Positions 45,163-53,635 are shown, counted from the stretch's first letter. The stretch: DNA of 64,000 nucleotides from Halorussus limi (GCF_023238205.1 NZ_CP096659.1:310001-374000), one strand, 5' to 3'. Translations and numbers: made by a program. Notes: generated by a model not told the origin, from the letters alone.

Positions 45163-45840
45163 ATGAGCCGACCCTCCACTGACGGGGCCGCCAACGCGGG
45201 CGACGGGACCGCCAGCGACCGGAGCGCAGGCGACCGACCCCCGAGCGCGGCCGCCGCGACGACCGACGAATCGGCCGACGGGACCGACGACTCGGCCGGC
45301 GAGACCGGCGACTCCGCTGGCCGGACCGAAGACGCGGCCGAGACGCCCGAGTACGAGCGCCTCCGGACCAAGAAGAAGGAGCGCCGGGGCAACGCCGAAC
45401 GGGCCGAGGTCCGCGACGTGTTCGTCGGCGAGCGCCGGGTCGTCCTGACCGTCGGGTTCCCGTGGACCACCGACACCGAGCGGTTGGCCTACGACCTCGA
45501 CGCCGACCGCGACGTGCTCAAACTGGAGGCGCTGACCGAGGCGAAGGGGTTCGACTTCGAGCAGGTGTCGTTTCTGGAGGGCGAGACGCTCTCGGTCGTC
45601 TACACCGGCGACGAGTGGGTCCCCGAGGCCCAGATAGACTACGTCGAGGGCGAGGGGTCGGCGGGCGCGACGTTCCTGACCGAACTCCGTCTCCTCGGCC
45701 GGGAACTGGCCCGGTCGCCGAAGGTCGTCCGGCGACTCGTCCGCCTCTCGCGCACCATGACGACCAAGCAGACGGTCATCGCGGTCATCCTCGTGAAGAA
45801 ACTGATTATCGTCGCGCTGGTGGCGTGGCTGGTGCTGTAG
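45163..45840 (+). CDS. protein with long disordered N-terminus and C-terminal membrane anchor
   Basis: Hypothetical protein of 225 aa. Residues 1-60 are Ala/Gly/Asp/Ser/Thr-rich and disordered. A folded part (about 70-170) includes RRVVLTVGFPWTTDTERLAYD and EGETLSVVYTGDEWVPEAQ. A basic stretch (ARSPKVVRRLVRLSRTMTTKQ) leads into a C-terminal hydrophobic helix (TVIAVILVKKLIIVALVAWLVL), so it is probably tail-anchored. No family recognised. A TATA-like cacacttatc at about 45119-45130 puts the transcript start near 45153, just before this ATG. Confidence 0.75.
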   Translation: MSRPSTDGAANAGDGTASDRSAGDRPPSAAAATTDESADGTDDSAGETGDSAGRTEDAAETPEYERLRTKKKERRGNAERAEVRDVFVGERRVVLTVGFPWTTDTERLAYDLDADRDVLKLEALTEAKGFDFEQVSFLEGETLSVVYTGDEWVPEAQIDYVEGEGSAGATFLTELRLLGRELARSPKVVRRLVRLSRTMTTKQTVIAVILVKKLIIVALVAWLVL

Positions 45841-45901
45841 CGACGCTCCGCGACCGCAGCACGGCGGGAACGCTTTTTCTCGCGCCGACCGAACGACCAC
45901 C

Positions 45902-46291
45902 GTGACCGACACTGTTCCGGCCCCGGCCGAGGAACTGCTCACGAGCGAACCCCTGATGGCCCACTTCGCCACCTGCGCCGACGGTCGGCCCCACGTCGCG
46001 CCGGTCTGGTACCGCTACGACGACGGCGTGCTGGAGGTGCTGACCGGCGGGCGAAAGCTGGCGAACGTCCGCGAGAACCCCCGCGTCGCGGTCTCCGTCC
46101 AGAAGGACGAGGGCGGGAAGGCCCAGTGGATGGTGACCCTGCGCGGGACCGCCGAAATCGTCGAGGACGAGGACGAACGCCGGAAGGCGGCCGAGCGCAT
46201 CAACCCCAAATACGGCGCGGAGGCCGACGAGTACCCCGAGAACGTGCTGGTCCGAGTCGAAGTCGGGTCGGCGAGCTATCAGACCTACTGA
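45902..46291 (+). CDS. pyridoxamine 5'-phosphate oxidase-fold (flavin-binding) protein
   Basis: Split-barrel protein of 129 aa starting at GTG. The family pattern FATCADGRPHVAPVWYRYDD, GGRKLANVRENPRVAVSVQ and KAQWMVTLRGTAEIVED is clear. Members bind FMN or F420 and act as oxidoreductases or pyridoxamine oxidases; cofactor not determined here. Its stop abuts directly the stop of the GGQ-protein gene on the other strand (46291/46292), with no spacer. Confidence 0.83.
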   Translation: MTDTVPAPAEELLTSEPLMAHFATCADGRPHVAPVWYRYDDGVLEVLTGGRKLANVRENPRVAVSVQKDEGGKAQWMVTLRGTAEIVEDEDERRKAAERINPKYGAEADEYPENVLVRVEVGSASYQTY

Positions 46292-47422
46292 TTACTCGAT
46301 GGGGAACCGGAGAATCGCGGCCTCGCCGTCGAACGCCTCGCCGAACCGGCGCCCGCGCTCGAAGTCGGTCGGGACGACCACGCAGTCGCCGCCCTCGGCG
46401 TCGGTCAGGTCCTGAATCTCGCGGACCTCCTCGGCGGGCAGGTCGGCCGAGACCAGCGCGGTCTCGACCGCGTCGTACTCCAGCGCCTCGGCGACCGAGT
46501 CCCGGCCGTAGACTACCGGGTCGCTGTCGTCGCTCGACCCACCGCCCGCTTCGAGCGCGTCGAAGAAGCGGTCGAGCGTCTCGCGCATCTCCCGGCGCTC
46601 GGCGTCCTCGATGCGGTCGCTGGCCTTCTCTGCGAGTTGGCGCAGACCCTGCTCGGAGGCGTACTCGACCGACACCGGGTCGCCGACGAGTCGGTCTTCG
46701 AGTCGGTGGTCGAGGTGGTCGCCCTCCCGGAAGTCCGCGACAGTGACGCTGGTGCCGCCGAGCAGCAGGCCGTCCACGTCGGTCGCGGCGCTGGCCGACT
46801 CGTCGTCGTGGTCGCCCAGAAACGCGCGCTTCGCTTCGTCGGCGACCGTCTCGAAGAACTCCTCTTTCTGGCGTTCGCGGTCGCGCTCGAACCGCTGGGC
46901 CGACTGGCCGCCCGCCTTGGACTTGCCCATCACGTCGCTCTCGAAGGTCTCGACCACCCGCACGTCCTCGTTCTCGGTGAGGCCGAGCGCCGCGCCGCCG
47001 CGTTCCACGACGAGCAGGCCGAACGTCTTCGTCGGGCCCTCCGCGGCGGCGTCGAGAAGTCCGGCGTCGAACTCGTTGCCGCGCTCGTAGACGAACTCCA
47101 AGACGGGCGAGGGCAGGTCGTCGAAGACGTACTCGACCACCTCGCCGTCAACGACGCCCGCGTAGACGACGAGTCCGTTCTCGGGCGTGGTCTCGTGGTG
47201 CTGGAGGATGCTCCGGACGGCTTCGAGCGCCTCCAGATACGCGGCGTCCTCGCCCTCGGTGTCGATGTACTCTGCCTCCGCGCGGTCCTCCTCAACTCGC
47301 TCCAGCGCCTCGCCGAGCGATTTGTCGGGCGGAATCGCGACGGTCACGAGGTCGTTCTCGGTCGCTTCGGCCTGCTCGACGCGCTCGATTCGCTCGTGGC
47401 GCTCGTATGCTTCGATGTCCAT
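46292..47422 (-). CDS. Vms1/eRF1-like protein with GGQ motif
   Basis: Protein of 376 aa of the archaeal eRF1-like/Vms1 type. The middle region has SDVMGKSKAGGQSAQRFERDR, containing the GGQ tripeptide that in release factors promotes peptidyl-tRNA hydrolysis. The N-terminal part (1-150) resembles the eRF1-like fold with VVYAGVVDGEVVEYVF. A C-terminal domain (LLLGGTSVTVADFREGDHL, EGGDCVVVPTDFERG) is L7Ae-like in pattern. It may release nascent chains from stalled ribosomes. The canonical aRF1 must be elsewhere. Stop abuts the flavin-fold gene. Confidence 0.85.
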   Translation of the reverse strand: MDIEAYERHERIERVEQAEATENDLVTVAIPPDKSLGEALERVEEDRAEAEYIDTEGEDAAYLEALEAVRSILQHHETTPENGLVVYAGVVDGEVVEYVFDDLPSPVLEFVYERGNEFDAGLLDAAAEGPTKTFGLLVVERGGAALGLTENEDVRVVETFESDVMGKSKAGGQSAQRFERDRERQKEEFFETVADEAKRAFLGDHDDESASAATDVDGLLLGGTSVTVADFREGDHLDHRLEDRLVGDPVSVEYASEQGLRQLAEKASDRIEDAERREMRETLDRFFDALEAGGGSSDDSDPVVYGRDSVAEALEYDAVETALVSADLPAEEVREIQDLTDAEGGDCVVVPTDFERGRRFGEAFDGEAAILRFPIE

Positions 47423-47595
47423 CTGTAGTGTGGCCGCTGGCGGGAATTACGGGGTCGCCAGCGACGGAACCCCCGTAGTCGGAATCGAGTACGGGTCGCG
47501 CGGGATTGAGGGTTTGGGCCGGAGGTGTCCGGGTCCGACTCTCGATTCGGTCGTGGTGACGCCAACCCTTTACTGGCGGAGTACGACGGAAGGAC

Positions 47596-48252
47596 ATGGC
47601 TACTGAGGCGACGTTTACGGTTCCCTCCGACCAGTTTCCCTTGGGAACAGTCTTCGAGCAGTTACCGGGAGTGACAGTCGAACTAGAGCGGATTATCCCG
47701 GCGCAGGACGTCGTAATTCCCTACTTCTGGGTTCGAGGGACCGAGGTCGACGATATCGAGGACGCGTTTCTCGACCATCCGGGCGTGGAGAACATCCAAC
47801 TCGTCGATTCCGTCACCGACCAGTATCTGTTGCGCGTCGAGTGGTCGTTGGAGTACGAGGACGTGTTGACCACGCTGACGGAGACGAAAATCGCGCTCAT
47901 CGAAGCCGTCGGCACGAACCAGCAGTGGACGTTCGATATTCGGGGCGACGACCGCCGAGACATCGCGTCGTTTCAGGAACGGTGTCGGGAGCTAGACATC
48001 CCCATCACGCTGACGAAACTTCACGCGCTCACTCCGTTGAAGTCCAAAACCGAAGCGGCGCTCACCGACACCCAGCAAGAGGCGCTGGTACTCGCGTACG
48101 AGCGGGGGTACTTCAACACGCCGCGCGACGTGACGATGGCGGACCTCGGCGGCGAACTCGGCATCTCACAGCAAGCGGTCGCGTCTCGACTCCGTCGCGG
48201 AATCAGTTCGATACTCGCGGAGACGCTGTCCGAACTGCGACCTCCGGAGTGA
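47596..48252 (+). CDS. bacterio-opsin-activator-type HTH_10 regulator
   Basis: Transcription regulator of 218 aa. The C-terminal 55 residues are the HTH_10 domain: LTDTQQEALVLAYERGYFNTP then VTMADLGGELGISQQAVASRLRRGI. The N-terminal part (1-155) is a Bat-type beta-rich sensor domain with a typical FPLGTVFEQLPGVTVELERIIP start. It probably regulates a nearby or distant target in response to a signal; none can be named. The sensory rhodopsin pair is 13 kb away. Single gene. Confidence 0.87.
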   Translation: MATEATFTVPSDQFPLGTVFEQLPGVTVELERIIPAQDVVIPYFWVRGTEVDDIEDAFLDHPGVENIQLVDSVTDQYLLRVEWSLEYEDVLTTLTETKIALIEAVGTNQQWTFDIRGDDRRDIASFQERCRELDIPITLTKLHALTPLKSKTEAALTDTQQEALVLAYERGYFNTPRDVTMADLGGELGISQQAVASRLRRGISSILAETLSELRPPE

Positions 48253-48320
48253 GCAGGGCTAAAAGGAGTTTGTATACTAAAAAACAGGGATGAACCGTGC
48301 GGCCTGTCTACGGACGCGTA

Positions 48321-48497
48321 ATGGGTAAGCCGTCCAGCAAGTTCGACGGAGATACGACGCGTGACGACGAGACGCCCGCGGGCGAACGAGAGCGAGCGGT
48401 CGAAGCCCTCACCGAGGCGCTGGAGACCGACGAATTGGACGAGAAGGACTACCGGATTCGGGAGGCGCTCCAACTGCTCACTCTCGCCGACGAGTAG
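48321..48497 (+). CDS. small acidic protein
   Basis: A 58-residue ORF, rich in Glu/Asp with a predicted helix ERERAVEALTEALETDELDEKD and YRIREALQLLTLADE. An in-frame GTG at 48297 would add eight residues (MRPVYGRV). A TATA-like box (ttgtatacta, about 48270-48279) favours transcription starting near 48297-48302. No family recognised; many haloarchaeal genes of this kind are unassigned. Confidence 0.6.
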   Translation: MGKPSSKFDGDTTRDDETPAGERERAVEALTEALETDELDEKDYRIREALQLLTLADE

Positions 48498-48617
48498 GGC
48501 GCTCCCGATTGAGTCTACGCTGCGACCACGTCGCTCGAACGTCGGGGACGACCGCGACTCTCGACAGAATAGGCCGAGCCCTTATCCGAATCGGGGTGGT
48601 ATCCGGGTCTCCGACCC

Positions 48618-48887
48618 ATGCCAGTCATCCACTTCGAGGCGGCCGACTCCGCCGAGCGCACTCAAATCGGCGAGGGAATCGTCAAGTTCGCGCGGCAAGC
48701 CGACCGCCTCGAAACCGGCCGTTCCGAGGGCAAGTACTTCCTGAACCACGAGGACGGGTGCGCGGCGGGCGGCGAACGAATCGAGGCGGGCGACGAGTTC
48801 TTCTTCGACACCGACGCGGGCGACATCCTCTGCGGAGACCACGGCAGAGCGCGCAAGGAGGAACGCGGAGACGGGGCCGAGGAGTAA
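48618..48887 (+). CDS. conserved-looking hypothetical protein
   Basis: Protein of 89 aa. MPVIHFEAADSAERTQIGEG begins it, a central part is VKFARQADRLETGRSEGKYF and a beta-like segment GDEFFFDTDAGDILCGDHGRA follows; the end is acidic. Two cysteines (DGCAAGG and DILCGDHG) could form a metal site with the histidine. Good codon bias supports coding. It ends five bases before the stop of the 48893 gene on the other strand. Confidence 0.65.
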   Translation: MPVIHFEAADSAERTQIGEGIVKFARQADRLETGRSEGKYFLNHEDGCAAGGERIEAGDEFFFDTDAGDILCGDHGRARKEERGDGAEE

Positions 48888-48892
48888 CCGGA

Positions 48893-49300
48893 TTACGCCT
48901 CGTCCTCGCCGAGAACGTCCTCGACCTGCCACTCGGGCAGGACCAGCATCTGCTCGTCGTCGGCCATCTCGTCGGTCGTCACGAATTCGAGGCGGTCGCC
49001 GCCCCTCACCGCGGTTCCCCCGCCCGCCACGTCGTCCCAGTGGTCGTACACCGCGTCGGGCACCCGTAGCTGTCGGCTGTCGTCGTCGATGGCGGTGCTG
49101 GTCAGGAACCGAACGCCGGGGTCGTCCTCCAGCGGGTCGTAGAGTTGCGAGACCAAGACCGCACCGTCCGCCTCGCGGACGCCCCAATAGACTTCCCCGC
49201 CGGACTTCACCAGTTCGAGGTTGACGGCCTTCTGTGGCACCGGTAGCTCCCGGGAGTCGCCGCTGACTGACGCGCCGCCGAGTCGGTCGTAGTCTGGCAT
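48893..49300 (-). CDS. hypothetical beta-rich protein (DUF7112-like)
   Basis: Protein of 135 aa from the ATG at 49300. SRELPVPQKAVNLELVKSGGEV and SRQLRVPDAVYDHWDDVAGGG suggest two similar beta units; the end is acidic (EDVLGEDEA). It resembles haloarchaeal proteins labelled DUF7112; I assign this by overall look only. No catalytic motif. Convergent with the 48618 gene. Confidence 0.65.
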   Translation of the reverse strand: MPDYDRLGGASVSGDSRELPVPQKAVNLELVKSGGEVYWGVREADGAVLVSQLYDPLEDDPGVRFLTSTAIDDDSRQLRVPDAVYDHWDDVAGGGTAVRGGDRLEFVTTDEMADDEQMLVLPEWQVEDVLGEDEA

Positions 49301-49492
49301 GGATAGAGGGTCGGCGGCCGCGCTGTTAGGTCGTGTGGCCGACCCGGATTCGGTCTGCAATTCGACTCCCCGTGCCTCCAGTTTCGGACGCGGGCAAGTA
49401 ACGCGGGCCGACCCGCCACCGGCGGGCCGAGTCGGACGTACCGCTCCGTTTCGACCGACAGACCGATTTCCCCGGCGCCCGAGAAGGGACAC

Positions 49493-49858
49493 ATGGCGAC
49501 TACCGCTGACGCGGATTCGACAGCCTCGGACGCCGGGTCGAGACGAGACGCGACGGTCGTCTCCGGTCCAGACGAGTCGGCCGACGCGGGGGCCGAGCGG
49601 GCGACGACCGGCGAGAACGGGGGAAACGACGGAAACGGCGACTCGTCGTCGCTGGCCGACAAACTCGACACGGCGGGGACGGTCATTTGGGTCGGATTTC
49701 TCGCCGCCATCGTCGTCTTCACGCTGATTCCCGTCGTCGGTCTCGCGGTAGGGACTCCGCCCTTCGACCCGCCGCCGACGGCGCCGTACTTCGCGTTCGT
49801 CGGCGTCGCGTTCGTCGGCACCGTCGCGCTCGTCGGCGGCGCGATACTGGACGTGTAA
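49493..49858 (+). CDS. membrane protein with disordered N-terminus
   Basis: Protein of 121 aa. The first 55 residues are Ala/Thr/Asp/Gly-rich, then two transmembrane helices follow (TVIWVGFLAAIVVFTLIPVVGL and YFAFVGVAFVGTVALVGGAIL) separated by a Pro-rich loop (GTPPFDPPPTAPYF). No family recognised. It reads toward the channel-like pseudogene on the opposite strand, 28 bases beyond its stop. Confidence 0.65.
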   Translation: MATTADADSTASDAGSRRDATVVSGPDESADAGAERATTGENGGNDGNGDSSSLADKLDTAGTVIWVGFLAAIVVFTLIPVVGLAVGTPPFDPPPTAPYFAFVGVAFVGTVALVGGAILDV

Positions 49859-49886
49859 CCGCGAGCGCGGCCTTCTCTCGCCCCGT

Positions 49887-50127
49887 CTACTCGCTGCCGT
49901 ACTCCGCCAGAAAGACGCCCGTGATGGCGACCTCTGCCCGCCAGAGCAGCGTCTCGACCGCCTCGGAGACGGGGGGTCTCGGCGACGAAGATGCCGACGA
50001 ACGCGAGGTTCAGCGCGAGCAGCGCCACGTCGATTGTCTTGTCGAGACTCGTCTCGCGGTCGAGAAGGTAGAATCACACCGACTCCCGGAAGTCGCGGTC
50101 GTCCGTCGAACTCGCTCGACCGGCCAT
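49887..50127 (-). pseudogene. decayed N-terminal fragment of an ion-channel-like membrane protein
   Basis: On the minus strand from the ATG at 50127 the frame reads DRDFRESV, an in-frame TGA, then FYLLDRETSLDKTID and VALLALNLAFVGIFVAET (one helix). A shift of frame at a run of six C's (within 49969-49975) continues as PVSEAVETLLWRAEVAITG and VFLAEYGSE before a TAG. The pieces match the S1-S2 start of haloarchaeal voltage-gated potassium-channel-like proteins, where ESVRFYLLD and ETYPVSE would be expected. Nonsense, frameshift and loss of the pore region mark it as dead. Family assignment is inference. Confidence 0.6.
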
Positions 50128-50216
50128 ACCGGAACCCACGGCGGCCCGAACGAGGGTCTCTCAGGTCGGTGAGCGTTCGAGGAATTCTTTTGGAACCGCG
50201 GCGCGTTCGTTCGCCT

Positions 50217-50477
50217 GTGAGCAGGACGCCCTTCCGCGAGCGGATGTACCCCTGCGCCCGGTGCAACCGAGACGTGCGCGTCGAGTCGCTGTTGCACCAC
50301 TTCGCCGCGACGCACGACGAGCGACTCGTGACCGCAGAGCGAGACGGGACCGACGCCTGCGCGCTCTGCGGGATGGAACTGCCGGGCGACGACGAGAACA
50401 ACGCGTGGAAACTCCGCGTGCGCCACTTCCGGGACCACCACGGGAAGCGACTACTGGATACCGACGCCCCCGGATGA
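50217..50477 (+). CDS. two-finger C2H2-type zinc protein
   Basis: Protein of 86 aa starting at GTG. Two C2H2-like zinc fingers: CARCNRDVRVESLLHHFAATHD and CALCGMELPG followed by VRHFRDHHG. The start fits an AT-rich box (attctttt, about 50184-50191) about 30 bases upstream. Such small zinc-finger proteins are common in haloarchaea and may bind DNA or RNA; the target is unknown. Confidence 0.75.
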   Translation: MSRTPFRERMYPCARCNRDVRVESLLHHFAATHDERLVTAERDGTDACALCGMELPGDDENNAWKLRVRHFRDHHGKRLLDTDAPG

Positions 50478-50869
50478 ACTGGCGCGAAACGAGCGGGCGA
50501 CGCGACCACCGGGCGATTGGCGTCCGGCGAAGAGACGGCACCCCAATTCCGGCAGACGACTGCGTTACTTTTCGCTGGTCTGGTGGTGACGGCCCGGAGA
50601 AAGTGCGAATGGACGGCCTCGGCACTCATAGGGCTCGTCACGACTGGTTGCCGAGACCAGTTCGGAGCCATCGCCTCGTCATCGGCCACTCCGTTCTATC
50701 TGCTCCGGCGAAAAGACCCTTACTCCTTCCGGGCGAACTCCGGGCGAACGAGCGACCACCCGCGGCGCGCCGGAAACGCGACCCCCGAGCGGACAGCGGT
50801 ACCGCTTCCGACGCTCGCGAAACGACGTTACCGGGAGCCACGACCGATGCTACCGACAGGCCGCGAACG
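50478..50869. other. gene-free stretch
   Basis: The frame that continues into the glycosyltransferase stays open here, but its product is Arg/Pro/Thr-rich without recognisable structure, so I treat it as non-coding. An AT-rich patch (gcgttacttttcgctgg, about 50560-50576) could be a promoter reading right. Nothing else is seen. Confidence 0.45.
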
Positions 50870-51580
50870 ATGACGGGTCCGGCGGTCAGTTTCGTCGTCC
50901 CCGCGAAAGACGAGCGAGCGACCCTCCCGACGACTCTGGCGAGCATGCGCGGCCAGCGCACCGACCGCGACTACGAAATCGTGGTCGTGGACGGCGACAG
51001 CGCCGACGCCACCCCGGCCGTCGCCCGACGGTACGACGCCACGGTGGTCAGTCAGGGCGACGAAGCGGCCGACGGCGGTCCGAACTCGGACGCCCGAGAG
51101 CGCGTCGGTCCGGACATCGGCGACGCGCGCCACCGCGGCGCGCGCCGGGCAGAGGGCGACTGGCTGGCGTTCGTGGACGCCGACACCGCGCTCCGGCCCG
51201 ACTACCTCGACTCGATGCTGGCGTTCGCCCGCGAGGAGGGCCTCGCGGCGGCCTCCTCGCGGTGTCGCGTGACCGGTCCCGTGCGGGCGAAGGCGATGGA
51301 GGCGGTCATCAACCGCGTGTTCCCGCGCCTCGACCGGCCGATTCTGCCGGGGTTCAACTGCTTCGTCCGCCGGGAGACCTACTTCGAGGCCGGCGGATTC
51401 CCGAACGTTCCCAACGAGGATACCGCGTTCAGCCGCGAGTTGGGCCGCGAGCGAGCGACGGGGTATCATCCGGACGTGCTGGTCGAAACCTCCGGGCGTC
51501 GCATCGCGGAGTCGGGGCTGACGGGCACGCTGTATCACTACCTGCGACTCGACTGGCATCGGCTTCGGAGCGACTACTGA
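50870..51580 (+). CDS. GT2-family glycosyltransferase
   Basis: Cytoplasmic or membrane-associated glycosyltransferase of 236 aa. GT-A motifs are FVVPAKDERATLP, EIVVVDGDSADATP and the metal-binding FVDADTALRPDYL (DxD). An acceptor-side motif is NVPNEDTAFSRELGRE. A 25-residue acidic/polar insert sits near residues 58-80 (QGDEAADGGPNSDARERVG). No membrane helix of the dolichol-phosphate type is present. Donor and acceptor unknown. Single gene. Confidence 0.85.
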   Translation: MTGPAVSFVVPAKDERATLPTTLASMRGQRTDRDYEIVVVDGDSADATPAVARRYDATVVSQGDEAADGGPNSDARERVGPDIGDARHRGARRAEGDWLAFVDADTALRPDYLDSMLAFAREEGLAAASSRCRVTGPVRAKAMEAVINRVFPRLDRPILPGFNCFVRRETYFEAGGFPNVPNEDTAFSRELGRERATGYHPDVLVETSGRRIAESGLTGTLYHYLRLDWHRLRSDY

Positions 51581-51765
51581 CTCACGGTCGGAAATCGGTT
51601 CGCGCTGGTGGTTCGAGTCGCCGTCGCGGAACCGAGTCAAAGTCGAAGTTAGCTACTGGCGACACCGCTCGTACTGCAGCTGCACTGCGAGCGCGCGCCG
51701 GCTGCTAAACATCCGTACCTGTCCCAAAGAAGTGAAAATACTTCTTTAGCTATCCTACGTCTGTC

Positions 51766-52401
51766 TCAACTCTCGTCCGCCCCCGAACACGCCACCGACG
51801 CGCCACAGCACGACGACCGGTACTCCTCGTGGTTCCGGACCAGTTTACACTCGCGGTACCGGCGTCCGACCACGGCCCCGCAGTCCGCGCAGGTCAGGAC
51901 GTACTTCGGGTCGGCGAACGGCGGGCACCGGACCGTGGCGTCCACCGCGGCGGCCCGCTCGCGAAACGCCGGCCCGTGGTCGGTCGTGCCGAACCGCTGG
52001 AACTGCTCGACGTGGACGAGTTCGTGACGGAGGGTCGCAGTCCACTCGCCCACGTCGAACTCCTCGAACGCCGCCCGCGTCAGCGAGAGGGTGCAGGTCC
52101 GGAGGTCGTCGAGGTCGGACCCCACCCGCTCGGCCGCGGCGTGCCAATCGAGAGGAGTCCCGACCTCGGCGTCGGGAATCTTCGGGCGCTTGACCGCGGC
52201 GGCCCGGCGCTTCGCGCGGGTCGATACCTCCCACTCGACCGGCGAGAAATCTACGTCGAGGTCGTACTCGCGGATGGCCTCCCGGCAGTAGGCCCGCGAC
52301 CCCAGAATCAACTCCTCGTCGGTCTCGGCGTGTGCCAGCGCCCGGACCGTCGGGGACTGCTCGGGGTCGACGTCGGGCGAGAGGCGGTGGGGTTCGGTCA
52401 C
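51766..52401 (-). CDS. SprT-like zinc protease-domain protein
   Basis: Protein of 211 aa from the GTG at 52401 (the frame runs further upstream but as low-complexity). The zinc motif RHELVHVEQFQRFG followed by DHGPAFRERA matches the SprT/Wss1-like HExxH...H pattern. A C-terminal zinc ribbon is formed by LTCADCGAVVG and SSCCGASV. Relatives cleave DNA-protein crosslinks (Spartan) or have unknown roles. Other possible starts exist. Single gene. Confidence 0.8.
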   Translation of the reverse strand: MTEPHRLSPDVDPEQSPTVRALAHAETDEELILGSRAYCREAIREYDLDVDFSPVEWEVSTRAKRRAAAVKRPKIPDAEVGTPLDWHAAAERVGSDLDDLRTCTLSLTRAAFEEFDVGEWTATLRHELVHVEQFQRFGTTDHGPAFRERAAAVDATVRCPPFADPKYVLTCADCGAVVGRRYRECKLVRNHEEYRSSCCGASVACSGADES

Positions 52402-52486
52402 GCAGTTCGCTCCGTGGCGGCCCCGACGAACGCCTCCCTCAAGAGTGTCCCGAACGACTAACTTCGCGTCGGCCCTCTGTTCGAGT

Positions 52487-52801
52487 ATGGAAACGGACGC
52501 CGACGCGGACGCCGAGGCCGGCGGGGACGGGAGCAACGAGGTCCGAGTCTGGTTGGTCGAGCGCACCTACTCGGACGACGAGCAGAACCTCGTCATCCTC
52601 GTCTACGCGACGCCCGACGGTGAGCGCTACTTCCGGAAGGAACGGGCGCTGACTAGTTTCACCGACCAGCGCGACACGACCGCGGCACTCGACGTGTCGG
52701 CGGACAACCTCGGCACCGTGGAAGACCCCGAGGAGCGCGAACAGTACGCCGCCGAGGCCTCGCGGGTCGCCGACGAACACGACCCCGACGACCCGATTTA
52801 G
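52487..52801 (+). CDS. hypothetical acidic protein
   Basis: Protein of 104 aa, acidic at both ends. The middle reads VRVWLVERTYSDDEQNLVILV and YATPDGERYFRKERALTSF, a small mixed alpha/beta domain. No motif or family recognised. Good haloarchaeal codon bias. It precedes the low-G+C region. Confidence 0.65.
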   Translation: METDADADAEAGGDGSNEVRVWLVERTYSDDEQNLVILVYATPDGERYFRKERALTSFTDQRDTTAALDVSADNLGTVEDPEEREQYAAEASRVADEHDPDDPI

Positions 52802-52959
52802 AGCGTCTCCGCTCGTGCGCCGCGATTCTGTAGACGGCGAGAACTCGCGAACAATTCGCGATAGAATATCGGACCCTTTATTATAGTATAAGTTATATTT
52901 GTGTATATTGAACGGTATCCCCCGAATCGATTTCCCCGTCAATAGCTGGTAAGTATCAG

Positions 52960-53439
52960 ATGAACCCCGATCGATCAAACCACTCCACTCCGTCTTCAGC
53001 ATCCAAGAAGGCAACTCGAAATCCGCCAACGAAGCGAGCAGCACTCGTTGGTGGGGTTGTAGGGATATGTCTCGGCCTAAGTTCGCATTTTCTGATACTG
53101 GATTATTCTGTAGTATCTATCACAATCTGTCTCCTGTACTCCGTCGGAGTCACGTTCATAATCGACTATGCCAGTATCCTCCGACAGACCCCCTACGATG
53201 GCGGGAGTTGGTGGACGATTGCCTTCGGTGCCACCACCGGACTCGTTATGATGGTTGTACAACTGGTCTACCGCCCGATCGTTACAGATAAGATCGCAGT
53301 AAAGCGCGTCCTCCCCGAGGGAGTGAGGGCCGTTCCGTTTAACCTCATCCTTATCTTGTGGCTTCTCATGTTCGGTGTCGCGTTAGTCTCACTGACGTAC
53401 GGAATCGGAATGGCAGTAACGGACATGTCCGAAGGCTAA
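52960..53439 (+). CDS. low-G+C four-helix membrane protein, probably acquired
   Basis: Protein of 159 aa: a Ser/Thr/Lys/Asn-rich N-terminus (SNHSTPSSASKKATRNPPTK), then four helices (about residues 28-50, 51-70, 85-105 and 125-155). Base composition is clearly lower in G+C than all neighbours, with AT-ending codons and basic residues unusual for this genome. The upstream region is strongly AT-rich with several TATA-like boxes (52870-52912). No family recognised. Acquisition by horizontal transfer is inferred from composition. Confidence 0.65.
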   Translation: MNPDRSNHSTPSSASKKATRNPPTKRAALVGGVVGICLGLSSHFLILDYSVVSITICLLYSVGVTFIIDYASILRQTPYDGGSWWTIAFGATTGLVMMVVQLVYRPIVTDKIAVKRVLPEGVRAVPFNLILILWLLMFGVALVSLTYGIGMAVTDMSEG

Positions 53440-53635
53440 TCCTCTCTGTCGGCCTCCCACGGGCCGGTTCGGACCTGCGCCATCCTTCCAAGCAGCCTCT
53501 TTTCTGCCGTGGTAAACAGCTGCTGAGTCACAGTTAGAGCGGTTCACAGAGCAGTTCAATGGTAGCGATGGCGAACGTGAGGGCGACTGCCGCTCGTGAA
53601 AACTATTCGTTTGGGGGTCCACTATTGGGAAAAAG

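Noticed and set aside
45131-45166. An 11-codon ORF whose TGA overlaps the ATG of the 45163 gene (ATGA), like the other mini-ORFs
   Set aside because: The TATA-like cacacttatc at 45119-45130 predicts transcription to start near 45153, downstream of its ATG, so it is probably not transcribed from its start.
48291-48329. A 12-codon ORF overlapping the start of the 48321 gene
   Set aside because: The TATA-like box at 48270-48279 is too close for the ATG at 48291 to be at the transcript start, and the overlap is nine bases rather than the ATGA type.
50474-50869. N-terminal extension of the glycosyltransferase starting at an ATG at 50474
   Set aside because: The extra 132 residues are low-complexity and basic; the GT-A fold begins just after the ATG at 50870.
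53440-53635. Possible insertion-sequence remnant next to the low-G+C gene
   Set aside because: I could not find inverted terminal repeats, target duplications or a transposase-like translation.
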